Positions 42,728 to 51,370 of a stretch of DNA of 64,000 nt are shown piece after piece (positions within the stretch are counted from its first letter, which is position 1; every line of letters starts with the position of its first letter). Below the pieces are notes generated by a model. That model saw only the letters and a program-made list of their open reading frames with translations. It ran no database searches and had not been told where the DNA came from. Made by a program: the position numbers and the translations under genes. The stretch spans positions 591,756 to 655,755 of the forward strand of contig RPFO01000418.1 in the NCBI GenBank assembly GCA_009746045.1, in the 5' to 3' direction. Source of the stretch: Mesostigma viride. Lineage: Eukaryota > Streptophyta > Mesostigmatophyceae > Mesostigmatales > Mesostigmataceae.

Positions 42728-42931
42728 ATGATAATCCAATGCTTAAAAAGTACATGGGAGACATTCTTTCTTGCAATCATATCATTTTACATCGGGGTGG
42801 TTCTAATTCCTCCAACCCCTCTAACAGCAACAAATATGCAGAACCTTCCTAGTAGAATCTTCATCGCGTTGGGTTTTCTTTCGACGATACCCTCTCTTGT
42901 CTGCATCGGGGTGATGGCTACCAAAACGTGA
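42728..42931 (+). CDS. Small two-helix membrane protein
   Basis: 67 residues, two hydrophobic helices (ETFFLAIISFYIGVVLI and IFIALGFLSTIPSLVCIGVM) joined by a Pro/Thr loop. AT-rich sequence with TAATTATAATACAAATG lies at the start. It overlaps the end of the convergent YqaJ gene by 14 bases. No family recognised. Confidence 0.55.
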   Translation: MIIQCLKSTWETFFLAIISFYIGVVLIPPTPLTATNMQNLPSRIFIALGFLSTIPSLVCIGVMATKT

Positions 42932-43802
42932 AGTTCTGGACATCTTTGTGAACGACCTCAGAGGCCTCAGGCGTGCTTGGTGGAGGTGATGGTTCCTTGA
43001 TCGGATCTCGATCGAGGAATGGGAACGGTTCTTCGAGCGTTACCGATTTTCTTTTCTTAGGCGTTTTCGTTTCCGAATCCGTATCCGAAGTTGTCGGGGA
43101 AGGAGAGTCGGAAGCCGCGAACACACCGGTCTTGTCAAGGTAGTCGATGCCTCCTTTTGCGTCGATCTCCATCCATTCATTGCGAAAGGACTGCATCACA
43201 GGAAAGTACTTACGAAACCAGTCCCGGTCCCGCCGAATCTCGAGAATGTCTAAAACCTGCTCGGTCCATGTCGTGGCAGGGGAGAACTGCACAAAGTGCG
43301 CGATCTCGAGGTTCAATATCTCCAACAGTATTTGGACCTGCGGGATGTAATACTTAGGGCACTCGTGCGTGATTTTGCGCTTCATAGGACACTTGATTTC
43401 GACCAAAATTCCGTCCGTTGTCACTCTGTCTGGGCTTCCGCCGAGCCAGGGGTGGAGAGGGTGCGCGATGAGGCCGAAACAGAGACACTTTTTGCCCGTC
43501 TTCTTGGAGTACTCTTCTGCAGCGATGTCTTCGTTGTCATTTCCCCACTTGGTGGCAGCGTTACCGTGAAAAGCGTACTTTTGGTCTCCGAGTTTTTTTC
43601 GGAGGAGCTTCTTGCGGCTTTGATACGGGTTCCATCCAATTGCCGCCGCCAGATCCGACGCAGTCAACATCTTGTCTCGTATCGCGTACCACTCGGGACT
43701 CTTTTGCGGAGGCGCCTTGACTCGCATGAGTTCGATAACGGCAGGATGGATTTCAGAGTCCATCGAGCTGTGGACCGCAACTTGCGATATTCCGCTTCCC
43801 AT
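42918..43802 (-). CDS. YqaJ-type viral recombinase / 5'-3' exonuclease (lambda Exo family)
   Basis: Digests DNA ends to give 3' single strands for annealing-type recombination. 294 residues. The PD-(D/E)XK core is complete: PEWYAIRDKMLTASDLAAAIG with NPYQSRKKLL at residues 35-70, KWGNDNEDIAAEEY (motif I Glu), HPWLGGSPDRV with the catalytic Asp near 125, ILVEIKCP (ExK), and YYIPQVQ near 155. The C-terminus is a disordered Ser/Pro/Glu tail. The N-terminus MGSGIS fits a myristoylation pattern, though the next ATG could also be used. It lies beside the Holliday junction resolvase on the same strand, making a recombination gene pair. Confidence 0.85.
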   Translation of the reverse strand: MGSGISQVAVHSSMDSEIHPAVIELMRVKAPPQKSPEWYAIRDKMLTASDLAAAIGWNPYQSRKKLLRKKLGDQKYAFHGNAATKWGNDNEDIAAEEYSKKTGKKCLCFGLIAHPLHPWLGGSPDRVTTDGILVEIKCPMKRKITHECPKYYIPQVQILLEILNLEIAHFVQFSPATTWTEQVLDILEIRRDRDWFRKYFPVMQSFRNEWMEIDAKGGIDYLDKTGVFAASDSPSPTTSDTDSETKTPKKRKSVTLEEPFPFLDRDPIKEPSPPPSTPEASEVVHKDVQNFTFW

Positions 43803-43825
43803 CCTCGACGATTTTTTGCGTCTCC

Positions 43826-44410
43826 TTACAGACGAACAAGTTTTTTTCGACTAACCTCTCTCGTTTTTAAAAAACAAGACAGCCCTTGCAAAAGGGCGTC
43901 CGCGGCGTCGTCTTTCTTACCAAGCCCCTCAAAAAACTCGATCCATGCGGGCACCTTTTGCAGGATTTGGGTAACTTGCTCGATGGAAACTTTCTTGTTG
44001 TATCTGTACTTGTCTTTAAGGTCGCAGACGATTTCAGGGCCCGTGTAGACTTTCAATTTGTGAGCCGGAGAGTAGAGATTGGTTTGGACTTCTGTCGATT
44101 TAAATAAGTTGTGACACTCGAAAAAGGACATGATGACGTAAGAGAGAGCTTTCATCTTGGCGTTCGTGTTCGGCTGACGTTCGATGACGACTCGGTCCGC
44201 CGTTCCCAACCATCCGATTCGCTCGTTTAGAGTTTTCAATACCTTTTTACACGCGTCATCCAAAGACGTAGCGCCGAGGTTGATGAGTTCCCACTTGAGA
44301 ATTTCGAACTTGATATTGCTTGCAAACTCATTCGATTCTAGCTCTTCTTCGGAGTTTAGGAAGCAATAGGATAAGTTCGCGATCCCCACGTCAAAACTTA
44401 CCAACTTCAT
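43826..44410 (-). CDS. Holliday junction resolvase, poxvirus A22 / RuvC-like
   Basis: RNase H-fold endonuclease that resolves four-way junctions and concatemers. 194 residues with the catalytic acidic set: SFDVGIANLSYC at residues 5-15, VVIERQPNTNAKM near 72-82, and the C-terminal KDDAADALLQG near 165-175. The middle region has VIMSFFECHN and VYTGPEIVCDLKDKYRYNKK. Length is typical for the NCLDV family. It is directly upstream of the YqaJ gene on the same strand (23 bases). The start codon overlaps the start region of the divergent gene on the plus strand. Confidence 0.88.
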   Translation of the reverse strand: MKLVSFDVGIANLSYCFLNSEEELESNEFASNIKFEILKWELINLGATSLDDACKKVLKTLNERIGWLGTADRVVIERQPNTNAKMKALSYVIMSFFECHNLFKSTEVQTNLYSPAHKLKVYTGPEIVCDLKDKYRYNKKVSIEQVTQILQKVPAWIEFFEGLGKKDDAADALLQGLSCFLKTREVSRKKLVRL

Positions 44411-44438
44411 GGCTCACAATTCTCGCATATATAGTATC

Positions 44439-44951
44439 ATGATTCCGATAAACGTACCTTTCAACATTTCATATGCGGACTTTGTTGGCGGAACCACAAC
44501 CGCCATCGGAAGGCTAGAAGACAAAAAACTAGTGGAAAAAATGTACCCTGTTTATCGAAAATTTTTGTCGGGTCAAAACCTAGACGCTATCAAGAACAGG
44601 TTCCGGTGCACCTATCGGGTCGACATCCCGATCGATAAAATCGTTCAGAAAGCGAGAATGACGTACGAGTCTCGTAACGATATAAAGCTACTTGAACGAC
44701 GATCTGTCACTCGTAAAAGCTGCGAGGATCAATGGGATCTCATTGAGGAACTTAATAAGGACTTGTGGGAAAAACTGAAAAGAGATAGGAGCGAGTTTTC
44801 TAATACGGAATACTTTGAGAGGCTTATTGCCGTGGCGCTTGGCGAATCAAATTTGGGATCTTTTGTGAACGCACTTCCTCAGTACACAGTCGCGACTCTT
44901 CGTAATAATCAGACGGATCCGATTATTATCGACCGGATTATCGAAGCTTAG
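44439..44951 (+). CDS. Unknown conserved-looking protein
   Basis: The ATG at 44439 (MIPINVPFNISYADF) is preferred to 44409 because CATATATAGTATC, a TATA-like element, lies between them and the earlier ATG overlaps the divergent resolvase start. 170 residues, soluble and helical, with a charged middle (KRDRSEFSNTEYFERLIAV) and a C-terminal ATLRNNQTDPIIIDRIIEA. No family recognised. It stands in a plus-strand run with the zinc-motif and DUF5832-like genes. Confidence 0.55.
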   Translation: MIPINVPFNISYADFVGGTTTAIGRLEDKKLVEKMYPVYRKFLSGQNLDAIKNRFRCTYRVDIPIDKIVQKARMTYESRNDIKLLERRSVTRKSCEDQWDLIEELNKDLWEKLKRDRSEFSNTEYFERLIAVALGESNLGSFVNALPQYTVATLRNNQTDPIIIDRIIEA

Positions 44952-44980
44952 AAGAAAATTTTGATTCGTATTGAAAATGA

Positions 44981-45766
44981 ATGAAGTGCGGTGAGAAGAC
45001 CAAAAGCGGAGGTCGATGTCTAAATCAGGTTTTAAGGGGCAAGAAATCGTGTCATCTCCACGTAAAAAAACACAAGGTTGCAATGGGAGGAGTTACGGAA
45101 GGAAGTCATAATCAACATGTGTCAGAAGTTCCGGAAGAAAGTTCTAATCGGCAAGTGTCAGATATTCGGGAAAGAAGTAATAATCAGCGACCAATCAGAG
45201 TTCCGGGAATCTCTTTTGAACAACGACTGCATCAAACGCGTCGAAGTTCGCCACCTCCCAAAAATCGCGAGTTTTTAGCGCGAGTGAGGGAACTAGAGCG
45301 GCAACGAGCGGAGGAGGAGAAAAACAACACGTTTCGATTACATGCACTACCTCCTCCTGCCTTAGTATCTGTTTTGCACGGTGTGGGCTATTCCGACATA
45401 CCCGCGTTAAGGAGTACTTCCAAATATTTTTATGAACACATTCCGGGACTCCTGATGGAAGTCGATAGAGTGTACCGTGAAGAAGACGAACAGAAAATGT
45501 TGAACGCACAGATTGAATTCCAAGAAGCACAAAATTGGCGCGATTACCTCGCAGGACTTCATCTTGAAGATCCATCAGACCAGGATCTAAGAAATTGGTT
45601 TGACGATGCTATTACCAATCAATTGGATGCCAAAGAGAAGTTGCGAATAGCAGAAGAAACATATACGGATACGGTTCGAAAACAAATGCCGCAAGAGAAT
45701 TGGTTGAATCGAATGAGGGCCATGGCGGACAACAACGAAGGTACAGGTTCGTTTAAAGGCTTTTGA
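44981..45766 (+). CDS. KTKxGxRC zinc-motif protein with F-box-like segment
   Basis: 261 residues. The N-terminus MKCGEKTKSGGRCLNQVLRGKKSCHLH is a compact C-x9-C-x10-C-x2-H zinc module of a kind common in giant-virus proteins (KTKxGxxC form). After a repetitive Ser/Glu/Arg linker with three rounds of a VSEVPEESSNR-like unit, residues 120-160 (LHALPPPALVSVLHGVGYSDIPALRSTSKYFYEHI) look like an F-box-like fold. The C-terminus is a coiled, charged helix. It could act as an adaptor to ubiquitin ligases, an inference from the F-box-like part only. Confidence 0.55.
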   Translation: MKCGEKTKSGGRCLNQVLRGKKSCHLHVKKHKVAMGGVTEGSHNQHVSEVPEESSNRQVSDIRERSNNQRPIRVPGISFEQRLHQTRRSSPPPKNREFLARVRELERQRAEEEKNNTFRLHALPPPALVSVLHGVGYSDIPALRSTSKYFYEHIPGLLMEVDRVYREEDEQKMLNAQIEFQEAQNWRDYLAGLHLEDPSDQDLRNWFDDAITNQLDAKEKLRIAEETYTDTVRKQMPQENWLNRMRAMADNNEGTGSFKGF

Positions 45767-45803
45767 TAATTTTGACAAGAAGAATATATCAACACGACGT
45801 CAA

Positions 45804-46502
45804 ATGGACTCCTCGGCTCATTGCGGTAAGTTGATGAACGTCAGTCTCGGCGCTCCTATCGTTTTGACTGAGGAGGAACACTTGGAGTATCAACAAACGG
45901 GTGCCATGCCTGCTCGCGTCGTAACCGATGGCGGAACTTCTACCGCGTCTGCGATTCCAACGGTGATTGAACCAGACATGTCGCTAGCTCCTCATACTGA
46001 CAAGCCTGCACTTTCAGTTGATCCCGAGGTTGTCAAGAAGCAGGTGGCCGTTGATGCGAAGGAGGACCCGGAGAACTTGCAAGTATCAAGCCAAAAGCTC
46101 GCCGTGATCAGTTTTGTGGCCCCTCCTAACGCGACTCATATCGCGATCAAAATTCGCGGGGTTTTTGACACGATCGAAGCAGCGGAAGAGCACGCCGGGA
46201 AGTTGATGGAGAACGATCCTAATTTCGACATTTTTGTAGTTTCGATGTACAATTGGCTCGTGATGCCTGTTCCCGATGATCTTCGCGCTGGAATCAAGCA
46301 CCGATATGTTGACCAGAGGCTGGAGAAGATCATGGAGAAGTATCACACGGATCGTTTAAAGACGAAGGAGTTCAACCAGCAAAGAATCCAGGAGAGCCGT
46401 GATAACGCCGCGAAGGGCGAGGCTGGGGACGTACAAGAAGGTGCCATTCCCCACTCCATTGTGCTAGAGGGCGGAGCTCCAACTCTGGAGCCGGTCGAGT
46501 AA
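45804..46502 (+). CDS. DUF5832-like giant-virus protein
   Basis: 232 residues. The C-terminal half matches the pattern I know from DUF5832 proteins of phycodna- and mimivirus-like genomes: AVISFVAPP, IAIKIRGVFDTIEAAEEHAGKL, NFDIFVVSMYNWLVMPVPDD, then a basic helical tail. The N-terminal 90 residues are disordered and acidic. These proteins are frequent in virions, but their role is not known. The last 39 bases overlap the convergent gene at 46464. Confidence 0.65.
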   Translation: MDSSAHCGKLMNVSLGAPIVLTEEEHLEYQQTGAMPARVVTDGGTSTASAIPTVIEPDMSLAPHTDKPALSVDPEVVKKQVAVDAKEDPENLQVSSQKLAVISFVAPPNATHIAIKIRGVFDTIEAAEEHAGKLMENDPNFDIFVVSMYNWLVMPVPDDLRAGIKHRYVDQRLEKIMEKYHTDRLKTKEFNQQRIQESRDNAAKGEAGDVQEGAIPHSIVLEGGAPTLEPVE

Positions 46503-46928
46503 AGATCCGAATCTACCCGTAACCTCGTTTTCTCTGCACAAGCGGTCGACCCATTCTTGTTTAGGAAGTCTGAGCATGTACATCACATTTTCGGATGTGA
46601 ATCTGTGAGTCTTAGTCATTGACTCATCGCCGTCTTCCGTTTTCAAGAATAAAACGTCTTGAAACACTGTTTCGCCTAGAATAAGGGAGGCCGTTTTGTT
46701 TATTTGTCCATCAGATGCATTTGTATCGGAAGAGTATACGGAAACGCTTCTACCTCGATACGGAACGCCTCCAGAAGGCATCAGTATGTCTAAGATTTTG
46801 GGAGAAGGAATGTACTTCTCGACGCTTGTCCATGACCATTCGTACGGGAAATCTACAATAAAAAGCCCTTCTTGAGACCTCAGTGCTACGAGCGCAGTAG
46901 AGGCAGGCGGGGCGTTGTCGGAATCCAT
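46464..46928 (-). CDS. Unknown viral protein
   Basis: 154 residues, intact, mixed alpha/beta with FIVDFPYEWSWTSVEKYIPSP near residue 25 and a C-terminal MYMLRLPKQEWVDRLCRENEV helix. The pattern of a small compact domain between two virion-type genes suggests a structural or regulatory role. No family recognised. It overlaps the DUF5832-like gene tail to tail, and its start is 36 bases from the divergent gene at 46965. Confidence 0.5.
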   Translation of the reverse strand: MDSDNAPPASTALVALRSQEGLFIVDFPYEWSWTSVEKYIPSPKILDILMPSGGVPYRGRSVSVYSSDTNASDGQINKTASLILGETVFQDVLFLKTEDGDESMTKTHRFTSENVMYMLRLPKQEWVDRLCRENEVTGRFGSLLDRLQSWSSAL

Positions 46929-46964
46929 TTATTCCCCAGAATAGTATACAAGAGCGAGAAGTTT

Positions 46965-47351
46965 ATGTCTCGACTAACGGCGAGCAGCGCGTACGACCTC
47001 GTAAAAGCATCACAAGCCGGTTCACGAATTGTTGAGGATAAGATTTCTAGAGCGGTAGAAAACTGCATTCGTTCTACTGCTTCTCAAGGCCATACGTCCT
47101 TGTTGTATGCAGTGCCGACGTACCAGTTCGGGATGCCTATATACGATGTGCAAAAGGTCGTACGGCACGTTGGCAAGTCATTCGCGAAAAAAGGATTTCG
47201 TGTAAAAATAGTTGGAACGAGTCATCTATACATGGAGTGGGGAGCGATTCCTAAGAAAAATGCTAATTTAAGTAAACCCAAGCCAGTTCAGTCCCAGCAA
47301 GTGTTGGACGCAACTCGCAGAGTTCGATTTAATTTATCAAAACTTTCTTGA
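46965..47351 (+). CDS. Conserved NCLDV-type small protein
   Basis: ATG 46965 (MSRLTASSAYDLVKASQ) is chosen; the preceding AATAGTATACAAGAG looks like promoter sequence. 128 residues. The pattern CIRSTASQGHTSLLYAVPTYQFGMPIYD, VVRHVGKSFAKKGFRVKIVG and LYMEWG recalls a family of short giant-virus proteins with a helix-plus-sheet fold (VP.f..G.P.Yd, GF.V..., l.isW). The family name is not certain. The C-terminus is basic and disordered. Intact. Confidence 0.6.
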   Translation: MSRLTASSAYDLVKASQAGSRIVEDKISRAVENCIRSTASQGHTSLLYAVPTYQFGMPIYDVQKVVRHVGKSFAKKGFRVKIVGTSHLYMEWGAIPKKNANLSKPKPVQSQQVLDATRRVRFNLSKLS

Positions 47352-47621
47352 CTCAATTGCAAGCTCCAACACCCAGAGAAGTACCAATCCTAATAAAAAC
47401 GTATTAAAAAACTCCAATGCGCCCATGGGAGAGCATTTCTCCAATCCCAATTGACAGAACGTTTTATTCGCATATGCGCACATCCCTCTTACAGCCGGAG
47501 CCGGCTCTCTATAGTTTACCCCTCCAAACTCGCCCGTTGGGGGTGGTTGGGGTTTCGGAATTGGCGCATAAGCCATTCTCGGGCGATGCCAATGAGGATG
47601 AACAAGTGCAATCGATGTCAT
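47337..47621 (-). CDS. Small protein with C-terminal transmembrane helix
   Basis: 94 residues. A Pro-rich N-terminus (PIPKPQPPPTGEFGG), three cysteines in the middle (MCAYANKTFCQLGLEKCSP), then a hydrophobic helix FFNTFLLGLVLLWVLELAI. It overlaps the 3' end of the gene ending at 47351 and lies just downstream of the D5 helicase gene on the same strand. The disulfide-capable small domain plus anchor layout recalls the gene at 21361. No family recognised. Confidence 0.45.
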   Translation of the reverse strand: MTSIALVHPHWHRPRMAYAPIPKPQPPPTGEFGGVNYREPAPAVRGMCAYANKTFCQLGLEKCSPMGALEFFNTFLLGLVLLWVLELAIESRKF

Positions 47622-47654
47622 GTATTAATTCATATAGCGAGAATAGAATTTACA

Positions 47655-49850
47655 TTATTCTACATCAGGCGGGGTTGCATTCTCGTTCGCGAAGTCCACG
47701 CCATAGAGCCAGAAAGCCCGCTTCTTGGTTGGGCGGTCCGTCCCTTCCTGGTCGAGAGGATACACCTTCCACACCTTCTGGAAGACGAGCTTGAGCTTAA
47801 ACTCGGTGAACACGTGCTTGTAGAAGTCCTCTTCGAATACAATCCGGGAACGAGGGTCGCGTTGCCGGTTCCAATCATTAAACCGCTTCTGAAACTCCTC
47901 CCATGGACAGTAGTTGTGGGCCAAGTCCACTTCGACCCAGGACACGTTGTTCAGGAAGGTGTAGAGAGGGTTAGACGCCTCCTGTGCTCGCCGCCTGCAG
48001 TCAATGAACCATTCCGGGAGATGCTCGATCAGCGCGCCCGTGCCCACTTTGCGAACAAGAGAGAGGTATGCGCGGTTGCCCTTGACGATGATTCGACCGA
48101 TGTTGCGCGCGGTTTTCTCTTCCAAGAGCACATCGACGTCACCTTTAGGCTTGTTGTCGAACGGGAAAAGGATGAGACGCCGCGTGATCTGGTTCGCATT
48201 GTCCGCTTGACAAAAAAGCCTGTTGCCGGCGGCCATGAAAGGGGCTTTCCAGATGACACGCGCTGCCCGTTTGTGCTTCTCGGCGAGCGACATTGTCTCC
48301 CCGCTGACGAGCGAAAGCCAGTCCGACTGCGTGAGCGCCCATTTGTCGTTGAGCTCGTAGCTGACGATGACGTACTTGTCCTTGAGTTGGGCGAGCCCGA
48401 AAAGGGGTTCGATGTTGTTCGAAAGAACTCCCGCTTCCTGCCCGTAGATGCACTCGATGATTCGAACTAGCGTCGATTTCCCCGAACCTGCGATGCCTTT
48501 CAGGAAGACCATCACTTCAAAACGGTCCATCTCCTTCAGGCTGTACAGCATCCTTCCCACCGCGAGGGCCCAGTAAGGGCGCTGAACATCCTCGGCGAAA
48601 TCTTGATCGTCGAGGACAACGCTTACGGACTCGGTGGGGATGTTAAACCAACCACCGTCGTCGAAATCGCCCTTGAACTCGTCGTCCTCGAAAAGACTCT
48701 CGTCCATGTCGACGTCCGCAAAAAAGCGGCAGGCCCCGACGTTCTGCGGCAGCTCGAGGGCGGGATACTTGAAAAATCGGTCCTCGTCCGACTTGTAAAT
48801 CCCGTTCCGGAACGCAAACACGTGCCGGTCACGGGGCACGCAGGCGAAATCCGTCTCCGAAGACGAAATGATCCAGTCCGCGACCCTCTTGCGTGCGCCT
48901 CCATCTCGGCTGGCCAGACCCCAGGCGCCTGTGCGCACGAGGTCGCACTCCTTGCTCACCCATTGCTCAACAGACCCGATTCGCGTCCAGAAATGCGTGT
49001 CGTGTCCATCCTGCGTGTATTCGCGCTTATAAACGCCGTCATCCGTCTCGTCAACGCCCTTTCGGAGTCCTTGCATACTCCACCGCATCGTCAACACGAG
49101 GATGAGACACTGAAACTCGTTGAGCTGCTTGGGGAGCGACAAGACGCGAGAAATGAGACTCGGAAGGCCTTGCAGATCCTCCGGAGGAAGCTTGCTCTTG
49201 ATAGCGCACGAAATACACTCTGCGGTAGAAAACAGGCGCCAGATACACTGATTCATCACAGGGCGGAGGTCCTCTAGAACGCGCTCGTCTACGAGCCCGA
49301 AGATCAGTGTGACTCGGGTGAGAGAACGCACGTAGCGCGCATCGATGTCGCCGTACAGCGTGATGCCCCCTTCGTCGACGCGTTTCCAGCAGTCGGCCAT
49401 GAGATTGTCGTGACGATCTTGACGGTTCGCGAGGTCGAAAATATCCGCTAGCACGTCTTCCATAGAGGCTTTCGCGAGTCCCTCCTCAGCAACCTTCACA
49501 AGGCGCCGGACCTCGTCGTTTGTCATGGCGCTGATCGTTCCGGCAAAATTTACGAGACCTTCTTCCCCTCCGAGATCTCTCCGGAAACGGACACACTCAT
49601 CATTGTCGCCACCACCCAAATCCATTCCTGGCTCTTCAGGAGGATGTCTTTGTGTAGGAGGGTATTCGTCATCAGACATCATCGCTCCCGGATGCGGCCC
49701 TTCGCGTTCAGACACTGGAGCATCGTCCAAAAAGTCCTGGTCTTGCGTGTTAGGGACGTCAACGTTGTCTTCATCCCCGGACTCTTCTTCGCCGTCTTCA
49801 TCTTCTGCCTGGTCGTCCAAAAAACGTGATCGTTTTCTGGTGGTGTCCAT
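47655..49850 (-). CDS. D5-type SF3 helicase without fused primase
   Basis: Replicative helicase of NCLDVs. The start at 49850 (GCCATGGACACC) is preferred over 49898. About 731 residues. The N-terminal 100 residues are acidic and disordered; the central part is the D5-N like region. Walker A is GIAGSGKSTL near residue 455, then KDKYVIVSYELNDKWAL as motif B, then KAPFMAAGNRLF as motif C and QITRRLILFPFD as the arginine-finger strand. The C-terminal 150 residues (primase-C-terminal-2 like) end with FWLYGVDFANENATPPDVE. No AEP primase domain is present; the primase is at 23112. Fully open frame. Confidence 0.85.
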   Translation of the reverse strand: MDTTRKRSRFLDDQAEDEDGEEESGDEDNVDVPNTQDQDFLDDAPVSEREGPHPGAMMSDDEYPPTQRHPPEEPGMDLGGGDNDECVRFRRDLGGEEGLVNFAGTISAMTNDEVRRLVKVAEEGLAKASMEDVLADIFDLANRQDRHDNLMADCWKRVDEGGITLYGDIDARYVRSLTRVTLIFGLVDERVLEDLRPVMNQCIWRLFSTAECISCAIKSKLPPEDLQGLPSLISRVLSLPKQLNEFQCLILVLTMRWSMQGLRKGVDETDDGVYKREYTQDGHDTHFWTRIGSVEQWVSKECDLVRTGAWGLASRDGGARKRVADWIISSSETDFACVPRDRHVFAFRNGIYKSDEDRFFKYPALELPQNVGACRFFADVDMDESLFEDDEFKGDFDDGGWFNIPTESVSVVLDDQDFAEDVQRPYWALAVGRMLYSLKEMDRFEVMVFLKGIAGSGKSTLVRIIECIYGQEAGVLSNNIEPLFGLAQLKDKYVIVSYELNDKWALTQSDWLSLVSGETMSLAEKHKRAARVIWKAPFMAAGNRLFCQADNANQITRRLILFPFDNKPKGDVDVLLEEKTARNIGRIIVKGNRAYLSLVRKVGTGALIEHLPEWFIDCRRRAQEASNPLYTFLNNVSWVEVDLAHNYCPWEEFQKRFNDWNRQRDPRSRIVFEEDFYKHVFTEFKLKLVFQKVWKVYPLDQEGTDRPTKKRAFWLYGVDFANENATPPDVE

Positions 49851-49899
49851 GGCAGAAAGGCTCTCGCGTGATGACGGCGAGATTTTTTTCATGACCAAC

Positions 49900-49916
49900 C
49901 TTCTTTATCATGCTAT
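49900..49916 (-). promoter_or_regulatory. TATA-like element upstream of D5 helicase
   Basis: Minus-strand ATGATAAAGAAGG about 55 bases before the CCATGG start. Part of a pattern shared with three other genes here. Confidence 0.3.
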
Positions 49917-50036
49917 TTTTCTATGGGTCATGGTAACGTCTCGGAGTCCGTCCAAAAGTTGGTGACGTCAGAAATATATTGACGAAACAGAGATCGCGAT
50001 TTTTATTAAATGATAGTTTAAGACAGATAATCGTCG

Positions 50037-50294
50037 ATGGATTTTGAAAAGGTAACCCAGATTCTTTCTGCCGTTTGTTCCGTATTCTCAACTGCAGGCG
50101 GTTACGTTATCATAAACGAGTTTGATATCGAACAGACTTGGGTAAAGCTTTTAGTTCTGTTCAGCGTCACATTTGTAGCATCCAAACGATGGGAAGTTGC
50201 GCTACTGGCTACTTGTATAGTGGTACTTGTTGCTGTCACAGCACCTAATTCAGAGGGTCTCATTGTTCAACAGAAAAAAAAGCTTCAAGGTTGA
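50037..50294 (+). CDS. Small membrane protein
   Basis: 85 residues from ATG 50037. Two to three hydrophobic segments (ILSAVCSVFSTAGGYVII, WVKLLVLFSVTFVAS, VALLATCIVVLVAVTAP) and a basic end. It is similar in size and design to the other small membrane proteins of this region and converges on the gene ending at 50285. No family recognised. Confidence 0.55.
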   Translation: MDFEKVTQILSAVCSVFSTAGGYVIINEFDIEQTWVKLLVLFSVTFVASKRWEVALLATCIVVLVAVTAPNSEGLIVQQKKKLQG

Positions 50295-51370
50295 AGTCTT
50301 TGTCCTAACATGGCCCTGTAACCGCCGTGACCATTTGGACGCCCCAAAGTACGCCAGATCATTTTGTCTGCGTCGAAGGCCGCGTGAACCATTTTTGCCG
50401 ATGTTTTTTTCAAAAACGAATTGCGCACACCCAGAAGTCTGCGCTCGTATTTGTCGAGCTGCCTCTTCACGTTTTCCAGGGCGTGCTTTCGAAACACTTG
50501 GAAGTTCGAGAATTGTCCTGTGCGAATGGCGTTGTAATCCGCATTACATGAACGCCGAAGAATGAAGTACAAAGAGTTGCCTTTCATCATCTTGATGGCC
50601 GTGTCCTTCCGGAAATTCGACTTCCGCTTGTTATTCACGTCAGACCTTCCGCGGTCGACGATGCGTTGAACCGAATCCCGACACGTCGCAAGAACAGGCA
50701 CGTGACAGACGTACGCGAGTGCCGCAACGCCAGGAGAGCAGCGATACAAGAACCGAACGCGCTGTGCCACGTCCGCTTCGTCATACATGTTCAGAAAAAC
50801 CGAAATGCAGAGAAGAAAAAACGAGCCCATATCGATGCCCAGCGCGTCCATCATTATCCAGGCGAGAACTTCGACTCTGCCCGAGTGATCTCGAACACCG
50901 GCCATGTGCGCTGCACGAACTAATGCAGACATCTCCTTGGTATTGTCGGCGTCCGAATCTTCGTTGAGGACACCGAGGATTGTCCTCGCGGCGTGCAAAT
51001 GGTCTTCCGAGAACCTAGATTCGACGTCTTCAGAAACACTGGCCTTTGTTACGATGAAAGCGTATGCAACGTCTCTCTCTTTGAATTTCGAGCATCCGAG
51101 AGGAATGCACTCGGACTCGTAAAACAGGTCGAGCTTTGTTTTTAGGGCGACGAGGCAATCTTCCGCGTTGGAGCTCGCGCGTATTGTCTCTTTCAGTCTC
51201 TCGAAATCGCCTGAAAGGTGGTCTCGAATCTTATTCACTCTAAATTCGTGCTCTTTGACTGCCATCGTATATAATGCATCGTTTCCCTTTAACGCCTCGG
51301 CGACATTGATGACGTCGTCGACAGGAAGCTTGTCGACAACAAGTTGCCACGCCTCTACGGAGTCCATCAA
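50285..51370 (-). CDS. Unknown protein with F-box-like N-terminus
   Basis: 361 residues, intact. Residues 5-40 (SVEAWQLVVDKLPVDDVINVAEALKGNDALYTMAVKEHEFR) have the leucine/proline spacing of an F-box-like helix set. The rest is helical, with a basic region from residue 240 (RKSNFRKDTAIKMMKGNSLY) and a C-terminal RTLGRPNGHGGYR. The start codon overlaps the stop of the RING/TRAF gene by a few bases (TGATG), so the two are probably co-transcribed. A link of an F-box-like and a RING protein would fit a ubiquitin-related pair, but this is inference. Confidence 0.5.
   Translation of the reverse strand: MMDSVEAWQLVVDKLPVDDVINVAEALKGNDALYTMAVKEHEFRVNKIRDHLSGDFERLKETIRASSNAEDCLVALKTKLDLFYESECIPLGCSKFKERDVAYAFIVTKASVSEDVESRFSEDHLHAARTILGVLNEDSDADNTKEMSALVRAAHMAGVRDHSGRVEVLAWIMMDALGIDMGSFFLLCISVFLNMYDEADVAQRVRFLYRCSPGVAALAYVCHVPVLATCRDSVQRIVDRGRSDVNNKRKSNFRKDTAIKMMKGNSLYFILRRSCNADYNAIRTGQFSNFQVFRKHALENVKRQLDKYERRLLGVRNSFLKKTSAKMVHAAFDADKMIWRTLGRPNGHGGYRAMLGQRLQP

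Noticed and set aside
47451..49277. Plus-strand frames of 339 and 224 codons opposite the D5 helicase
   Set aside because: Antisense shadows of a GC-rich gene; the minus-strand frame carries all SF3 motifs.
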